Counted from the first letter of the stretch, positions 46,249 to 54,491 are shown. The stretch: DNA of 64,000 nt from a virus (IMGVR_UViG_3300035704_000001:62001-126000), one strand, 5' to 3'. Translations and numbers: made by a program. The notes: generated by a model not told the origin, from the sequence alone.

Positions 46249-46291
46249 GAGCCCCTGCCAGGGCGCGGACGAGACGCGCTGGCAGGGGCTC
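46249..46291 (+). terminator. Strong hairpin terminator
   Basis: GAGCCCCTGCCA/TGGCAGGGGCTC, 12 bp perfect plus inner GCG/CGC pairs, between decoration and capsid genes. Confidence 0.65.
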
Positions 46292-46305
46292 TGCCATGTC
46301 CGGGC

Positions 46306-46318
46306 CGATATGACCCGG
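46306..46318 (+). promoter_or_regulatory. Class B promoter motif with a leader (capsid gene)
   Basis: CGATATGACCCGG lies just after the terminator, with about 125 bases of leader before the capsid GTG. Confidence 0.5.
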
Positions 46319-46443
46319 TAACCGCCACAGGCGGCCAGGCCAGCCAGGTGGCTCCCCGAGAGGGAGCGGCGCAGGCCGGGCTCCGGGCACGGGGTCGCTG
46401 CCACAGCCAGACAACTGAGCGAGATAAGGGCGAGGAGTTTCCC

Positions 46444-47619
46444 GTGCCGGACATCAGCCTCCTGGAGCCGGTGGTGCTCAGGGGCGTCGTAGAGAAGTTC
46501 GTGACGCCCCAGACCCACGTGATGCTGAACAGGCTGGACCAGACCCCGTGGCCGTTCCCGTCGGCGACGTGGGACGTCATCAAGGGCTCCCGCGCGGTGG
46601 CCAAGCCGAACGTGCCGAACTCCGAGGCGCACATCATCGCCCGGCTCGGCCGGAGCCAGGAGTCGGCCAGCTTCATCTACCTGCGGGAGAAGAAGGTCTT
46701 CGAGCCGACCACCCTGCACTGGCTGCGGACGCCGGGCGAGATCGCCCGCATCAACGCCGAGCAGGCCGTCCTCCGCGAGATCAACGACCTCAACCAGCGC
46801 TTCGACAACTTCGCCGAGTGGTCTGCGTGGCAGGCCATGGGCGGCGGCATCACGTACAACTACGCGGACGTGACGGCGCAGGTCAACTACAAGTTCCCGG
46901 CCTCCCACTTCGTGGCGCCGGCCAACCCGTGGCTGGTCAACGCGGGCCTGACCACGCCGGGCGCGACCGGTGCCGCCACCGACCTGGGCGCGGCCAACAC
47001 CAACCTGGGTGCCGGCGGCACCCCGAGCTACGCCAACCCGGCCTCCATCCTGGAGGACGTCCGGTCCTGGAAGCGGATCATCCAGGTGCACGGCCGGGTG
47101 CCGGCCAAGGAAGTCTTCGCCACCTCGGTCACCATGGCCGCGCTGATGGAGGCCTGGACCCAGGCCACCTCCGGCGCCACCGTCAACATCCCGGCCACGA
47201 TGCTCAGCGACCGGATGAAGGACGAGTTCTACAGCTCCGGCATGATGAGCGGCTTCATGGGCCTGGTGTGGAACACGGTCGAGCAGGTGTACGAATCCGA
47301 CGCCGGGAACCTGACCTTCTTCGTGCCGGACGGCGTGCTCTACATGGGCAACTACACGGACCAGAGGCCGATGGAGCTGCTGATCGGCCCGACGGCCGAT
47401 GACGAGGCCCCGCAGGGCTTCACCGGCAAGTACGCGAAGACCTGGAAGGAGAAGGACCCCTCTGCCAGGCAGTACCTGCTGGAGTGGCACCTGCTCCCGA
47501 TCGTGACCCGGCCGGAGCAGATGCTCGTGGCGTCGGGCATCATCGCCTCCAACACCACGCCGACCTCGGGCAACCTTGGTTCCTACTACACCGGGCTCAA
47601 CCCGAACTGGAAGCAGTAA
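46444..47619 (+). CDS. Major capsid protein (gpE-like)
   Basis: 391 residues; GTG at 46444 with GGCGAGGAG upstream. It follows lambda gpE-type capsids: an N-terminal DISLLEPVVLRGVVEKF, a helical spine with EQAVLREINDLNQRFDNF, a domain with VHGRVPAKEVFATSVTMAALM, and a C-terminal VTRPEQMLVASGII. Preceded by protease and decoration genes and flanked by two terminators, consistent with its need for high, isolated expression. Confidence 0.82.
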   Translation: MPDISLLEPVVLRGVVEKFVTPQTHVMLNRLDQTPWPFPSATWDVIKGSRAVAKPNVPNSEAHIIARLGRSQESASFIYLREKKVFEPTTLHWLRTPGEIARINAEQAVLREINDLNQRFDNFAEWSAWQAMGGGITYNYADVTAQVNYKFPASHFVAPANPWLVNAGLTTPGATGAATDLGAANTNLGAGGTPSYANPASILEDVRSWKRIIQVHGRVPAKEVFATSVTMAALMEAWTQATSGATVNIPATMLSDRMKDEFYSSGMMSGFMGLVWNTVEQVYESDAGNLTFFVPDGVLYMGNYTDQRPMELLIGPTADDEAPQGFTGKYAKTWKEKDPSARQYLLEWHLLPIVTRPEQMLVASGIIASNTTPTSGNLGSYYTGLNPNWKQ

Positions 47620-47665
47620 CCTGATACCGGGCGCGCTTCGAGTGCTCGGTCCAGGAAACACCGTT

Positions 47666-47692
47666 GAGGCCCCGTCCCCCGTGCGGGGCCTC
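47666..47692 (+). terminator. Hairpin terminator after the capsid gene
   Basis: GAGGCCCCG-tcccccgtg-CGGGGCCTC, 9 bp perfect. Confidence 0.65.
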
Positions 47693-47695
47693 CGG

Positions 47696-47707
47696 CGTAT
47701 GCTGGGC
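47696..47707 (+). promoter_or_regulatory. Class A-like promoter motif after the terminator
   Basis: CGTATGCTGGGC directly follows the terminator; the same TATGCTGGG occurs at 35960. Confidence 0.45.
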
Positions 47708-47825
47708 ACGTCACTCGGCTGCTGTGTCTTTCCGTGGGCTACGGGAGGCCCGGCTACCAGGCGCCAGGGCCCGGCCCGTGCTTCTTCTCGGGGAGCACGG
47801 TACGGGCCTTTGCGCTGTGCCCGGA

Positions 47826-47838
47826 CGATTGCCCCGCC
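47826..47838 (+). promoter_or_regulatory. Class B start-associated promoter motif
   Basis: CGATTGCCCCGCC ends exactly at the ATG at 47839. Confidence 0.5.
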
Positions 47839-48519
47839 ATGGCAGGACTGTCCGGTACCCAGCAGGTCGTCGACATCGTGGCCGCCTCGCGGCAGCTGGC
47901 TCCCTGGGAGGAGCCAGGCGAGCCCGAAGAGCCCCGTACCCAGGCGTGCGCGTTCGGCCACCCCAACCCGCCGGGCTCGCGGTTCTGCGCCGAGTGCGGG
48001 CTGTCGATGAACGCGCAGCTGGCCCCGGGAGCCGAGACGGCCCGGCCCAGGCCGGCTGCCGAGCTGACGGACGAGGAGCGGACCGAGCGGGAGCAGCAGC
48101 ACGCCGCCGCGATCACCGCGGCGGCGGCGTTCGAGCGGGCGCCTGAGGTGATCCTGCCGGCTGAGGGCGAGGCTGTCCTCATCCACTTCACCGAGGACGG
48201 GCTGACCGCGTTCGGCAAGGTCTGGTACCGGGGGCAGGAGCTGGCCATCGGCCCGGATCACCCGCGCTGGCCCGAGGCGGTCGGCTGGATCATGCTGGAC
48301 AAGGCCGGTCAGTTCGCCCGGTGGGGCAGGCAGTACTTCGACCACGGGCCCTGGCCGTTCCAGCGCAGCTACGTGGACCCGGCCGCGCATTACGAGGACA
48401 TGCGCACGGTCGGCGGGCAGGGGCAGATGTCCGCCGGCCCGTCGGAGGACGAGCTGCGGCGCGCGGACGAGGCCGAGGCGCGACGGGGCCGGGGCGTGCC
48501 TGCCCCGGTGCTGAGGTGA
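47839..48519 (+). CDS. Neck-region protein with zinc ribbon
   Basis: 226 residues from the ATG behind a class B motif; an in-frame GTG at 47734 would add 35 residues. A zinc ribbon (CAFGHPNPPGSRFCAECG) is followed by an Ala/Glu-rich helix and a strand-rich domain (VLIHFTEDGLTAFGKVWYRG). Its place after the capsid gene fits a head-tail connector component. Confidence 0.55.
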   Translation: MAGLSGTQQVVDIVAASRQLAPWEEPGEPEEPRTQACAFGHPNPPGSRFCAECGLSMNAQLAPGAETARPRPAAELTDEERTEREQQHAAAITAAAAFERAPEVILPAEGEAVLIHFTEDGLTAFGKVWYRGQELAIGPDHPRWPEAVGWIMLDKAGQFARWGRQYFDHGPWPFQRSYVDPAAHYEDMRTVGGQGQMSAGPSEDELRRADEAEARRGRGVPAPVLR

Positions 48520-48525
48520 TCCGCG

Positions 48526-48867
48526 ATGACGTTTCCCGACGGGCTCACCACCGTCACCGTGACCGGCCAGCACATCCTGTCGCTCGACGGGCAGCCGCTC
48601 GACGGCGCCGTGATTTTCAGCGCGTCCGGTCCGCTCGGCGATCCGGCCGCTGACGCGGTGCTGTCCGGCGCCGCGGTCGGCACCGTGATCAACGGCGTGA
48701 TGATCCCGGTCGTCATCCCGGCCACCGACGCGCTGAGCCAGCCGTTCACCTACGACATCGCCTTCCGGCTGGACTCGGCCGACGGCATCAGCCCGCCCCC
48801 CTACCCGGGGATCTCCATCCCGTCCACCCTGGGCCCGACGGTGGATATTTCCTCTCTTCTTAGCTGA
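48526..48867 (+). CDS. Strand-rich virion protein candidate
   Basis: 113 residues, six bases after the previous stop. Regular beta pattern (TVTVTGQHILSLDGQPLDG, AVIFSASG) like a small fibronectin or decoration domain. No clear family. Confidence 0.5.
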   Translation: MTFPDGLTTVTVTGQHILSLDGQPLDGAVIFSASGPLGDPAADAVLSGAAVGTVINGVMIPVVIPATDALSQPFTYDIAFRLDSADGISPPPYPGISIPSTLGPTVDISSLLS

Positions 48868-48995
48868 TTCGCACCACGCCGGGGCGGGGGCACGGCCGAT
48901 AGTTAGCTGGCGTGGGGGGCGGCTTGCAAAGTGACCCGGCCCGGTTCGCACCGCGGGCCCTGGCCTGGACAGCGGATGCAGCAGCCCCCCACCTC

Positions 48996-49008
48996 CGATT
49001 AACCCGGC
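48996..49008 (+). promoter_or_regulatory. Class B start-associated promoter motif (consensus)
   Basis: CGATTAACCCGGC ends exactly at the ATG at 49009. The 48868-48995 spacer holds no supported gene. Confidence 0.65.
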
Positions 49009-49542
49009 ATGGCGCTGGCTGATCTCTCCGTGCTCGGGGCGCATAAGAGCGTGCCGTTCGGGCCCGGCTACCCAGTTCAGATCCTGACCTTCTACAGCCC
49101 GGTCGATGACGTCCACCAGGTACTGCTCGACCTGATCGGCAGCGCGGGCAAGTCGCTGGTGATCGCGATGTACGGGTTCGACGATGATGAGCTGGCTGCC
49201 GCCATCCACGCCCGGCTCGACGACGGGTCCTGCTATGTCTCGCTGACCCTGGACTCCAGCCAGGCCGGCGGGGTGCACGAGCGCGAGCTGCTGGCCAAGA
49301 GCGCGTTCCCGTCCAACTCGGTGGCCGTCGGGCGGTCCGAGCGCGGCGCCATCATGCACATGAAGATGATCATCATCGACGGGCTGGACGTGGTGACCGG
49401 TTCCACCAACTGGTCCGGCTCGGGCGAGTCCAGGCAGGACAACCAGCTCACCGTCATCCGCGACGCGCAGGTGGCGGCCGAGGCCCGGGCCCGGGTGGAC
49501 ATGATCCACGAGCACATGCTGACCGCGCAGCGGGGGACCTGA
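49009..49542 (+). CDS. Phospholipase D-like (HKD) nuclease
   Basis: 177 residues, leaderless. A single HKD motif is clear: [11 protein letters not shown], followed by [10 protein letters not shown], and an N-terminal strand [22 protein letters not shown]. This is the layout of Nuc-type endonucleases that act as dimers. Its place among head-tail connector genes is unexpected for a structural role and suggests a cargo gene, or a virion-carried nuclease. Confidence 0.75.
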   Translation: MALADLSVLGAHKSVPFGPGYPVQILTFYSPVDDVHQVLLDLIGSAGKSLVIAMYGFDDDELAAAIHARLDDGSCYVSLTLDSSQAGGVHERELLAKSAFPSNSVAVGRSERGAIMHMKMIIIDGLDVVTGSTNWSGSGESRQDNQLTVIRDAQVAAEARARVDMIHEHMLTAQRGT

Positions 49543-50117
49543 TGCCCTGGCCCGTCCCTACCGTTGAGCAGCTGTCCGAGTTCAGCGGCCGCGCCGCGGT
49601 CAGCTACACCGGCTACGCCGTCTCGGCTGCGCTGCAGGCCGCGGTCATGTTCACCACCCTGACCGAGCGCGGGGCGGATGAGTACAACCTGCTGAGCCCC
49701 GATGACCAGCTGCTGGCCAACCTGGGCGTGCAGGCCATGGCCGACTACATCTACCTGCGGTTCGCCTACCAGCAGGTGATCGCGAGCCCGCTGCAGAGCG
49801 AGAACATCGGCTCGTACAGCTACTCCAAGCCGATCGCCGAGATGGCCCGCAACGCGCAGGCCATCGAAGTCACCGCGGAGAAGACCGGGGTGGACATGTT
49901 CGACCTGGCCGTCCGTATGCTAGCCAGGCGGACCCGGGCCAGCGGCGTGTTCTCCGGGCAGATCACGGGCTTCGAGCACTTCGGCCGCGATGACCAGGCG
50001 AAGATCATGCAGGGCGAGGACGGGCAGCTGATGCTGGTCGGCCCGGCCGACTTCAACAAGATCGACCTGCAGTTCTTCGACATCAATGCAGAGGCATTCC
50101 CCAGCGACCCGGGCTAG
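49542..50117 (+). CDS. Head-tail adaptor protein candidate
   Basis: 191 residues, one-base overlap with the PLD-like stop. A helical N-terminal half with LFTTL-type segments and DDQLLANLGVQAMADYIYLRFAY pattern resembles connector proteins that plug onto the portal. The C-terminal half is mixed. Assignment rests mainly on position. Confidence 0.5.
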   Translation: MPWPVPTVEQLSEFSGRAAVSYTGYAVSAALQAAVMFTTLTERGADEYNLLSPDDQLLANLGVQAMADYIYLRFAYQQVIASPLQSENIGSYSYSKPIAEMARNAQAIEVTAEKTGVDMFDLAVRMLARRTRASGVFSGQITGFEHFGRDDQAKIMQGEDGQLMLVGPADFNKIDLQFFDINAEAFPSDPG

Positions 50118-50118
50118 G

Positions 50119-50131
50119 CGTAGTACAGGGT
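50119..50131 (+). promoter_or_regulatory. Class A start-associated promoter motif
   Basis: CGTAGTACAGGGT ends exactly at the GTG of the SLOG-like gene, the second clear class A copy among virion genes. Confidence 0.6.
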
Positions 50132-50617
50132 GTGCGACGGCTGCTGGTTACCTGCTCGCGGACCTGGAGAGACTGGGCCCGGGCCCGCGCGGTGCTCGGC
50201 TACATCTACGAGCGGGCCCCGGACTTGATCATGGTCTCCGGGCATGCCTGGAAAGGCGACCGGGACCTGGAGCGGATCTGGAAGGACCTGGGCGGCCAGG
50301 TCGAGACGCACGTGCCGGACTGGGAAGGCCCGTGCCGCCCGGAGACCTGCCCGCCGTGGGACTACCACCGCAAGCGCGGCCGCAACGGCCAGGAGTACTG
50401 CCCGGCTGCCGGTGACTACCGCAACCAGCAGATGGCCGAGCTGCCGGGCGTGATCCTGTGCCTGGCGTTCCTCATGCCGTGCGAGGAGCCGAAGTGCGAG
50501 AAGCGCCGGGAGCTGGCCCGGCAGCGGGGCGGCGTGCACTATACCCACGGGACGCGGCAGAGCGCGGACTACGCCGAGCACGAGGCGAAGATCCCTGTCC
50601 GGAGGATCACCGGCTGA
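50132..50617 (+). CDS. SLOG/DUF2493-like nucleotide-binding protein
   Basis: 161 residues, leaderless GTG. The Rossmann-like pattern LLVTCSRTWRDW, then LIMVSGHAWKGDRDLERIW, matches DUF2493/YspA-type SLOG proteins, which bind nucleotides or NAD-related ligands. An inserted Cys/His-rich loop (CRPETCPPWDYH) is unusual. Not a structural protein by sequence; its class A motif agrees. Confidence 0.68.
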   Translation: MRRLLVTCSRTWRDWARARAVLGYIYERAPDLIMVSGHAWKGDRDLERIWKDLGGQVETHVPDWEGPCRPETCPPWDYHRKRGRNGQEYCPAAGDYRNQQMAELPGVILCLAFLMPCEEPKCEKRRELARQRGGVHYTHGTRQSADYAEHEAKIPVRRITG

Positions 50618-50620
50618 GCC

Positions 50621-50633
50621 CGATTAACCAGGC
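50621..50633 (+). promoter_or_regulatory. Class B start-associated promoter motif
   Basis: CGATTAACCAGGC ends exactly at the ATG at 50634. Confidence 0.65.
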
Positions 50634-51125
50634 ATGACCACTCCGTACCAGGGCTTCGCTCCAGGGCAGAGCGGCATGCGGATGTTCTACACCTCCACCT
50701 GCCGGGTGCTGCGCAACGTCCCGGTGATGGAATCCGGCGGCGGCATGCTGCTCGGCTGGCAGCCGGTGACCGTCATCGTGGACCCGATCCTGGACCAGCC
50801 CGGCCTGCTGCAGTGCCGGCTCGACCTGCACCTGGTCCGCCCCGGCAAGGATGCCCCGGCGCCGATGGTGGCCGGCCGCGCGCCGGACCGGGTGGGCGTC
50901 GCGTTCTTCGACCTGAATCCCGGGCCGTCCGGTGCCCCGCTGGTGCTGGCCGGCGACCGGCTGGAGTGCGTGGCCGGGCCGATCTTCGGTACCTTCGACA
51001 TCCGGGTGATCCCCGACGTCGCGCAGGACCTGGCCGGCGGCCACCACATCGAGGTGCAGGTGATCGAGGTCAGCCAGATGCTCCAGCCGGGCAGCCCGAC
51101 GCCGTTCCCGGGGAGCCCGCCGTGA
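50634..51125 (+). CDS. Head-tail connector candidate
   Basis: 163 residues, leaderless. Strand-rich (TVIVDPILDQPGLLQCRLDLHLV, RLECVAGPIFGTFDIRVIP), with length and position typical of the head-closure protein. No decisive motif. Confidence 0.5.
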   Translation: MTTPYQGFAPGQSGMRMFYTSTCRVLRNVPVMESGGGMLLGWQPVTVIVDPILDQPGLLQCRLDLHLVRPGKDAPAPMVAGRAPDRVGVAFFDLNPGPSGAPLVLAGDRLECVAGPIFGTFDIRVIPDVAQDLAGGHHIEVQVIEVSQMLQPGSPTPFPGSPP

Positions 51126-51277
51126 TCCGGGTCCGGCTGAGCGCCCGCGGACATGGCTGGCCGTGGTGGAAGGCCTACGCCCATCGCCCCTGGTACTGGC
51201 ACCGGTTCTGCGTCAGCGCTGACGGCTGGTACTTCGCGTTCTGGCGGCTGCGTGTCCGTGTCGGGAGCCCGCCGTAA
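51122..51277 (+). CDS. Trp-rich basic micro-protein
   Basis: 51 residues, GTGA overlap with the previous stop. Contains GWPWWKAYAHRPWYWHRF. Arg/Trp-rich, no signal peptide. Function unknown. Confidence 0.5.
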   Translation: MIRVRLSARGHGWPWWKAYAHRPWYWHRFCVSADGWYFAFWRLRVRVGSPP

Positions 51278-51699
51278 TGCCGGTTCACTGGGACTTCTAC
51301 GGGGCCGGGGTCGAGGCCGAGCTGGACCGCATCGCCCGCGGGCCGGATCAGCGCACCATCGCGGCCTGGGAGACGGCGCTGCTGGCCGGCTACGCCATGT
51401 CCGAGGCCCGCGCGCACGTGATCACCGGCGCGCTGAAGGCCTCGGGGCACCCGTCCAGTCATCACGGCGAGGGCAGCTGGGAGGGCACCATCTCCTTCGC
51501 CGGCAAGCCCGGCATCTTCGAGCTGGCCCGCGGCGACAAGCCGACCGGCAACCACCCCGAGGGCGGGCACTACTTCTTCGACCCGGGCGGCCCGCTGTTC
51601 GAGCGCCAGGTGCGGCAGGCGTTCTGGGACTGGATCACCGGCGGCAAGGGCGGTTCGGCCCCGTCCGAGGGACTTGGCCCCTATTCCGGAGGCGACTGA
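51277..51699 (+). CDS. HK97 gp10-like neck/tail-completion protein candidate
   Basis: 140 residues. An N-terminal helix, central region with HPSSHHGEGSWEGTISF, and a closing RQVRQAFWDWITGG helix fit HK97 gp10-type proteins that sit between head and tail. Preceded by closure and followed by tail terminator genes. Confidence 0.55.
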   Translation: MPVHWDFYGAGVEAELDRIARGPDQRTIAAWETALLAGYAMSEARAHVITGALKASGHPSSHHGEGSWEGTISFAGKPGIFELARGDKPTGNHPEGGHYFFDPGGPLFERQVRQAFWDWITGGKGGSAPSEGLGPYSGGD

Positions 51700-51923
51700 T
51701 GGCCAGCACCACGATCTACCACACCCAGCGTGGCTTCGGCCTGTGCCATGCCCCGAATTACTCCGAGGTCGGCGCCGGGCTGACCCACCCCGAGCACGGG
51801 CGGCTGGTGTCTTGCTGGGTGTGCGGGCACCTCGGGGTCATCCCCGAACAGGGCCATGAGCTGGAGTTCATGCCGCCGGGCACCGAGCGGGGCCCCGACG
51901 GAGGCTTCGTCCTGCGGACATAG
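51699..51923 (+). CDS. Small Cys/His protein
   Basis: 74 residues, TGATG overlap. GLCHAP, HPEHG and CWVCGH could form a zinc site. A terminator follows the stop directly. Function unknown. Confidence 0.5.
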   Translation: MASTTIYHTQRGFGLCHAPNYSEVGAGLTHPEHGRLVSCWVCGHLGVIPEQGHELEFMPPGTERGPDGGFVLRT

Positions 51924-51924
51924 T

Positions 51925-51963
51925 GAAGCGGGCAGCACCGGGGGGGAGGGTGCTGCCCGCTTC
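51925..51963 (+). terminator. Very strong hairpin terminator
   Basis: GAAGCGGGCAGCACC/GGTGCTGCCCGCTTC: 15 bp perfect stem with a purine-rich nine-base loop. No clear gene lies between it and 52072. Confidence 0.7.
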
Positions 51964-52071
51964 ATGATCCGGACCCATGCGCCAGGCTGGCAAGCCGCGG
52001 GACACGCGCCGGTGTTCGCGTCCTCACGTTACAGGGCCGGCCGCGTGGCGCGGCGGGCGAAACGCCGAGAA

Positions 52072-52084
52072 CGATTAACCAGGC
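52072..52084 (+). promoter_or_regulatory. Class B start-associated promoter motif
   Basis: CGATTAACCAGGC ends exactly at the ATG at 52085. Confidence 0.65.
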
Positions 52085-52624
52085 ATGGACGACGTGGGCA
52101 CCGGCGCGGTTAAGCTCCTGACTGCCTGCGACGACGTGACTGAGCTGCTGGGCCTGTTCTCGCTGGCCGATCCGGTCGCGCCCAACGCCGGCCGCCCCTG
52201 GATCTTCGCCGACACCATCTCGCTGGCCGGGGCGCCCGGCGTGCTGACCCGGGTCGAGGGCACCCAGCAGGCTGCCCTGGTGCTGTCCGACTTCGGCGGC
52301 TGGGAGGCCCCGGCGATGCTGGCCTCGGCCCGGTTCCGGCGGCTGCGGGTGGACGTCTGGGTCGACCCGGTCCGCGACGGCAACAGCAACGTCGCCGAGA
52401 CGTCAGCGCTGACGACCAACCGCGGGCTCGCGGTGTTCGCCGCGGCGCACAGCCACCTGCAGCGCCGGGACAGCGACGTGCAGATCTGGGGCGACCTGGT
52501 GACCTTCGGCTGCCAGCTACTCGCCGACATCACCTTCTCCCCCGTGCCGGACGGCGACTGGCTGCAGCGCGGCACCGCCTATTACGGGGTGTACTGCGCC
52601 GGCTGGACCGACGCTGCCGAATAG
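52085..52624 (+). CDS. Tail terminator protein candidate
   Basis: 179 residues, leaderless. Mixed alpha/beta with RFRRLRVDVWVDPVRDGNSN, a strand and loop often found in tail terminators that count duplicate values on the tail end. Position between gp10-like and tube genes supports the call. Confidence 0.5.
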   Translation: MDDVGTGAVKLLTACDDVTELLGLFSLADPVAPNAGRPWIFADTISLAGAPGVLTRVEGTQQAALVLSDFGGWEAPAMLASARFRRLRVDVWVDPVRDGNSNVAETSALTTNRGLAVFAAAHSHLQRRDSDVQIWGDLVTFGCQLLADITFSPVPDGDWLQRGTAYYGVYCAGWTDAAE

Positions 52625-52643
52625 ATCCCCGGTTCCGCGTAAG

Positions 52644-52661
52644 CCAGGCCCCCCGGCCTGG
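52644..52661 (+). terminator. Short hairpin terminator
   Basis: CCAGGCC-CCCC-GGCCTGG, 20 bases after the tail-terminator stop. Confidence 0.5.
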
Positions 52662-52686
52662 TCTGTCCGGTCGAGGAGGTCCCCCT

Positions 52687-54087
52687 ATGCACTACTGCGT
52701 CGGCTGCGGCAGGTTCCGGGCTCTCGTCGCGGTCATCTTGCTGTGTTCCGAGTGCTACGGCGACTGGCTTCGGCTGACCCCGGTCCGATTGCGCGACAGG
52801 GAAATGATGCCGAGGGAGGCCCATGTCCGAGCGCCCGCTCAAGGTCCTGGTCAAGAGCCCGTTTTCGCAGTTCAGCGGTTACGGGACCGACGGGTTCGGA
52901 ATCCTGCGTGCCCTGCAGGAGTGGGGCTGCGACGTCTACCCGCAGCCTGTCTGGCTGGACGTGCCGGTCCCGCGCGACCTGATGCCCCTGTTCACCCGGG
53001 AGCTGCGGCCGCCGTTCGACCTGCTCATCAACCACTGGGACCCGGCCCACCTGTCCATCACCCGCGAGGCACGGGGGTGCGCGCGGGTGGCGGTGGCCTG
53101 GACCATGTGGGAGTTCGCCTCCGGACCCGGGCCCTACCCGTGCCGCCGGCACCTGCGCGATCCCGGGTCCGGCTGCCCGCCGATGGCCGAGTGCCCGCGG
53201 TGCACCAGGGGCCCGGTCTCCGGCCTGGTGCCGCACTGCAAGGGCCGGTCCAAGCTGCCCGCCTCGCTGAAGTGGTTCGACCTGGTGCTGGGCTACGACG
53301 AGGTGTCCCTGGAGGCGCTGTCCTCGGTGATCCCGAAGAAGACGGCCAGCGGCATCCTCCAGGGCGGCTTCGACTCCCGCGAGTGGAAGTTCAGCGCGCG
53401 GGACTGGAGCAGCGAGCCCGGTGCCCGGTTCGGCTTCATCATGCACGGCGCGCTGAACGCCCGCAAGCAGCCGTGGGTCTCGATCGAGGCGTTCAACCAG
53501 CTCAAGTTCGAGAAGCCCGGGCCCGGGCCGGGCGGTTTCGGGGACGCCACCCTGGCCCTGCACACCAACGCGCCGGGCCTGCTGTTCCCCGAGCTGAACC
53601 AGCCGTTCGAGAGCCAGCGCATCCGGGTGTTCGTCGATGCCTTCGACCACTCCACGCTGGAGGACTTCTACCGGTCCGGGCACGTGCTGCTGGCACCGTC
53701 CAGGGGCGAGGGCAAGAACCTGCCGGCCCTGGAGATGCAAGCCACCGGCGGGGTGGTGGCAGGTACCGACTTCGGCGGTCACCGGCAGTGGATGCGCGCG
53801 GACGCCGCCTACCCGCTGCCGTACACCCTGGCTCCCACGTTCGACCGGCTCCCCTGGGCCGCGCACGACGCCCGGGTCTCGGTGGAGGACATGAAGACCG
53901 CGCTGTGGCACATCTACACCCACCGCGAGGAGGCCCGGCGCAAGGCCGAGCTGGCCAGCCGGCTCATCCCGCAGATGTGCGACTGGTCGGTGGTCATCGA
54001 GAACCTGTTCCGCCGGGTACGGGATACCGTGCCCGGCCCGGGGCCCGAGGTCTACGACCGGGCCATGGCATGCCGGCGCGAGGCTGA
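52687..54087 (+). CDS. Zinc-ribbon reading frame; real only near its start
   Basis: An ATG with GAGGAGG upstream opens a zinc-ribbon-like sequence (YCVGCG...LLCSECYGDWLRL). No stop occurs in frame until 54087, but after about residue 45 the frame lies over the glycosyltransferase gene and reads as shadow. The true product is probably about 45-50 residues, lost by a frame change, or the start is spurious. Confidence 0.3.
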   Translation: MHYCVGCGRFRALVAVILLCSECYGDWLRLTPVRLRDREMMPREAHVRAPAQGPGQEPVFAVQRLRDRRVRNPACPAGVGLRRLPAACLAGRAGPARPDAPVHPGAAAAVRPAHQPLGPGPPVHHPRGTGVRAGGGGLDHVGVRLRTRALPVPPAPARSRVRLPADGRVPAVHQGPGLRPGAALQGPVQAARLAEVVRPGAGLRRGVPGGAVLGDPEEDGQRHPPGRLRLPRVEVQRAGLEQRARCPVRLHHARRAERPQAAVGLDRGVQPAQVREARARAGRFRGRHPGPAHQRAGPAVPRAEPAVREPAHPGVRRCLRPLHAGGLLPVRARAAGTVQGRGQEPAGPGDASHRRGGGRYRLRRSPAVDARGRRLPAAVHPGSHVRPAPLGRARRPGLGGGHEDRAVAHLHPPRGGPAQGRAGQPAHPADVRLVGGHREPVPPGTGYRARPGARGLRPGHGMPARG

Positions 54088-54118
54088 GCAAGCCCGGATG
54101 CCGGGGTTCCCGGGGTGA
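52823..54118 (+). CDS. GT-B family glycosyltransferase
   Basis: 431 residues, ATG with GGGAGG upstream. N-terminal KVLVKSPFSQFSGYGTDG is the loop of GT4-like enzymes that binds acceptor. The C-terminal domain has VLLAPSRGEGKNLPALEMQATG, the E-x7-E-type nucleotide-sugar motif, then GTDFGGHRQW. A Cys-rich insert (CPPMAECPRCTRG) may bind zinc. In a tail-gene cluster it may glycosylate a virion protein. Confidence 0.78.
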   Translation: MSERPLKVLVKSPFSQFSGYGTDGFGILRALQEWGCDVYPQPVWLDVPVPRDLMPLFTRELRPPFDLLINHWDPAHLSITREARGCARVAVAWTMWEFASGPGPYPCRRHLRDPGSGCPPMAECPRCTRGPVSGLVPHCKGRSKLPASLKWFDLVLGYDEVSLEALSSVIPKKTASGILQGGFDSREWKFSARDWSSEPGARFGFIMHGALNARKQPWVSIEAFNQLKFEKPGPGPGGFGDATLALHTNAPGLLFPELNQPFESQRIRVFVDAFDHSTLEDFYRSGHVLLAPSRGEGKNLPALEMQATGGVVAGTDFGGHRQWMRADAAYPLPYTLAPTFDRLPWAAHDARVSVEDMKTALWHIYTHREEARRKAELASRLIPQMCDWSVVIENLFRRVRDTVPGPGPEVYDRAMACRREAEQARMPGFPG

Positions 54119-54169
54119 GCCGGCGGCCATCATCATCGTGATCTGGGGCGAGACCGGGGAGGCCGGGGG

Positions 54170-54454
54170 GTGACGATTGCGGAGTGTGTGGAGCAGACCG
54201 AGGTCGAGGTCCGCTGCCCGGTAGACAAGCCCCTGCCCGGCGGGGACTGCCGCCCCGGCAGGCTGCTGATGAAGCTGCGGCTCGGCGGCGGCATCCCGAG
54301 CTTCGTCCACCCGGACAACCTGATCGAGCTGTCCTGCACCGACTGCAAGGAGGCAGCCCGGCAGGCCGGGCGCCCGGTCAGGCGGGTACTGCACCGCTTC
54401 GACCTGGCCGGAAGTCTTGTGGAGACTCTGGTGGAGACGCTGACGGAGAGTTAG
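54170..54454 (+). CDS. Com-like zinc-finger protein
   Basis: 94 residues, GTG start. The pattern VRCP...DC, RLLMKL and LIELSCTDCKEA matches Mu Com-like fingers, with an inserted loop in the first Cys pair. Com regulates translation of a neighbouring gene in Mu; that role is untested here. Confidence 0.6.
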   Translation: MTIAECVEQTEVEVRCPVDKPLPGGDCRPGRLLMKLRLGGGIPSFVHPDNLIELSCTDCKEAARQAGRPVRRVLHRFDLAGSLVETLVETLTES

Positions 54455-54491
54455 CTGGCGGTTAGGCTCACCTGCGGGAGGTGGGCAACCT

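Noticed and set aside
48912-49017. A short GTG frame in the spacer before the PLD-like gene
   Set aside because: Only a weak motif precedes it, the composition is Ala/Pro/Arg shadow-like, and it overlaps the strong start at 49009.
45553-49515. A 1320-codon antisense frame over capsid and connector genes
   Set aside because: It runs across several good plus-strand genes and two terminators, with low-complexity shadow composition.
51964-52113. A 49-codon basic frame after the terminator
   Set aside because: No ribosome site or promoter motif, very Arg-rich, and it overlaps the leaderless start at 52085.
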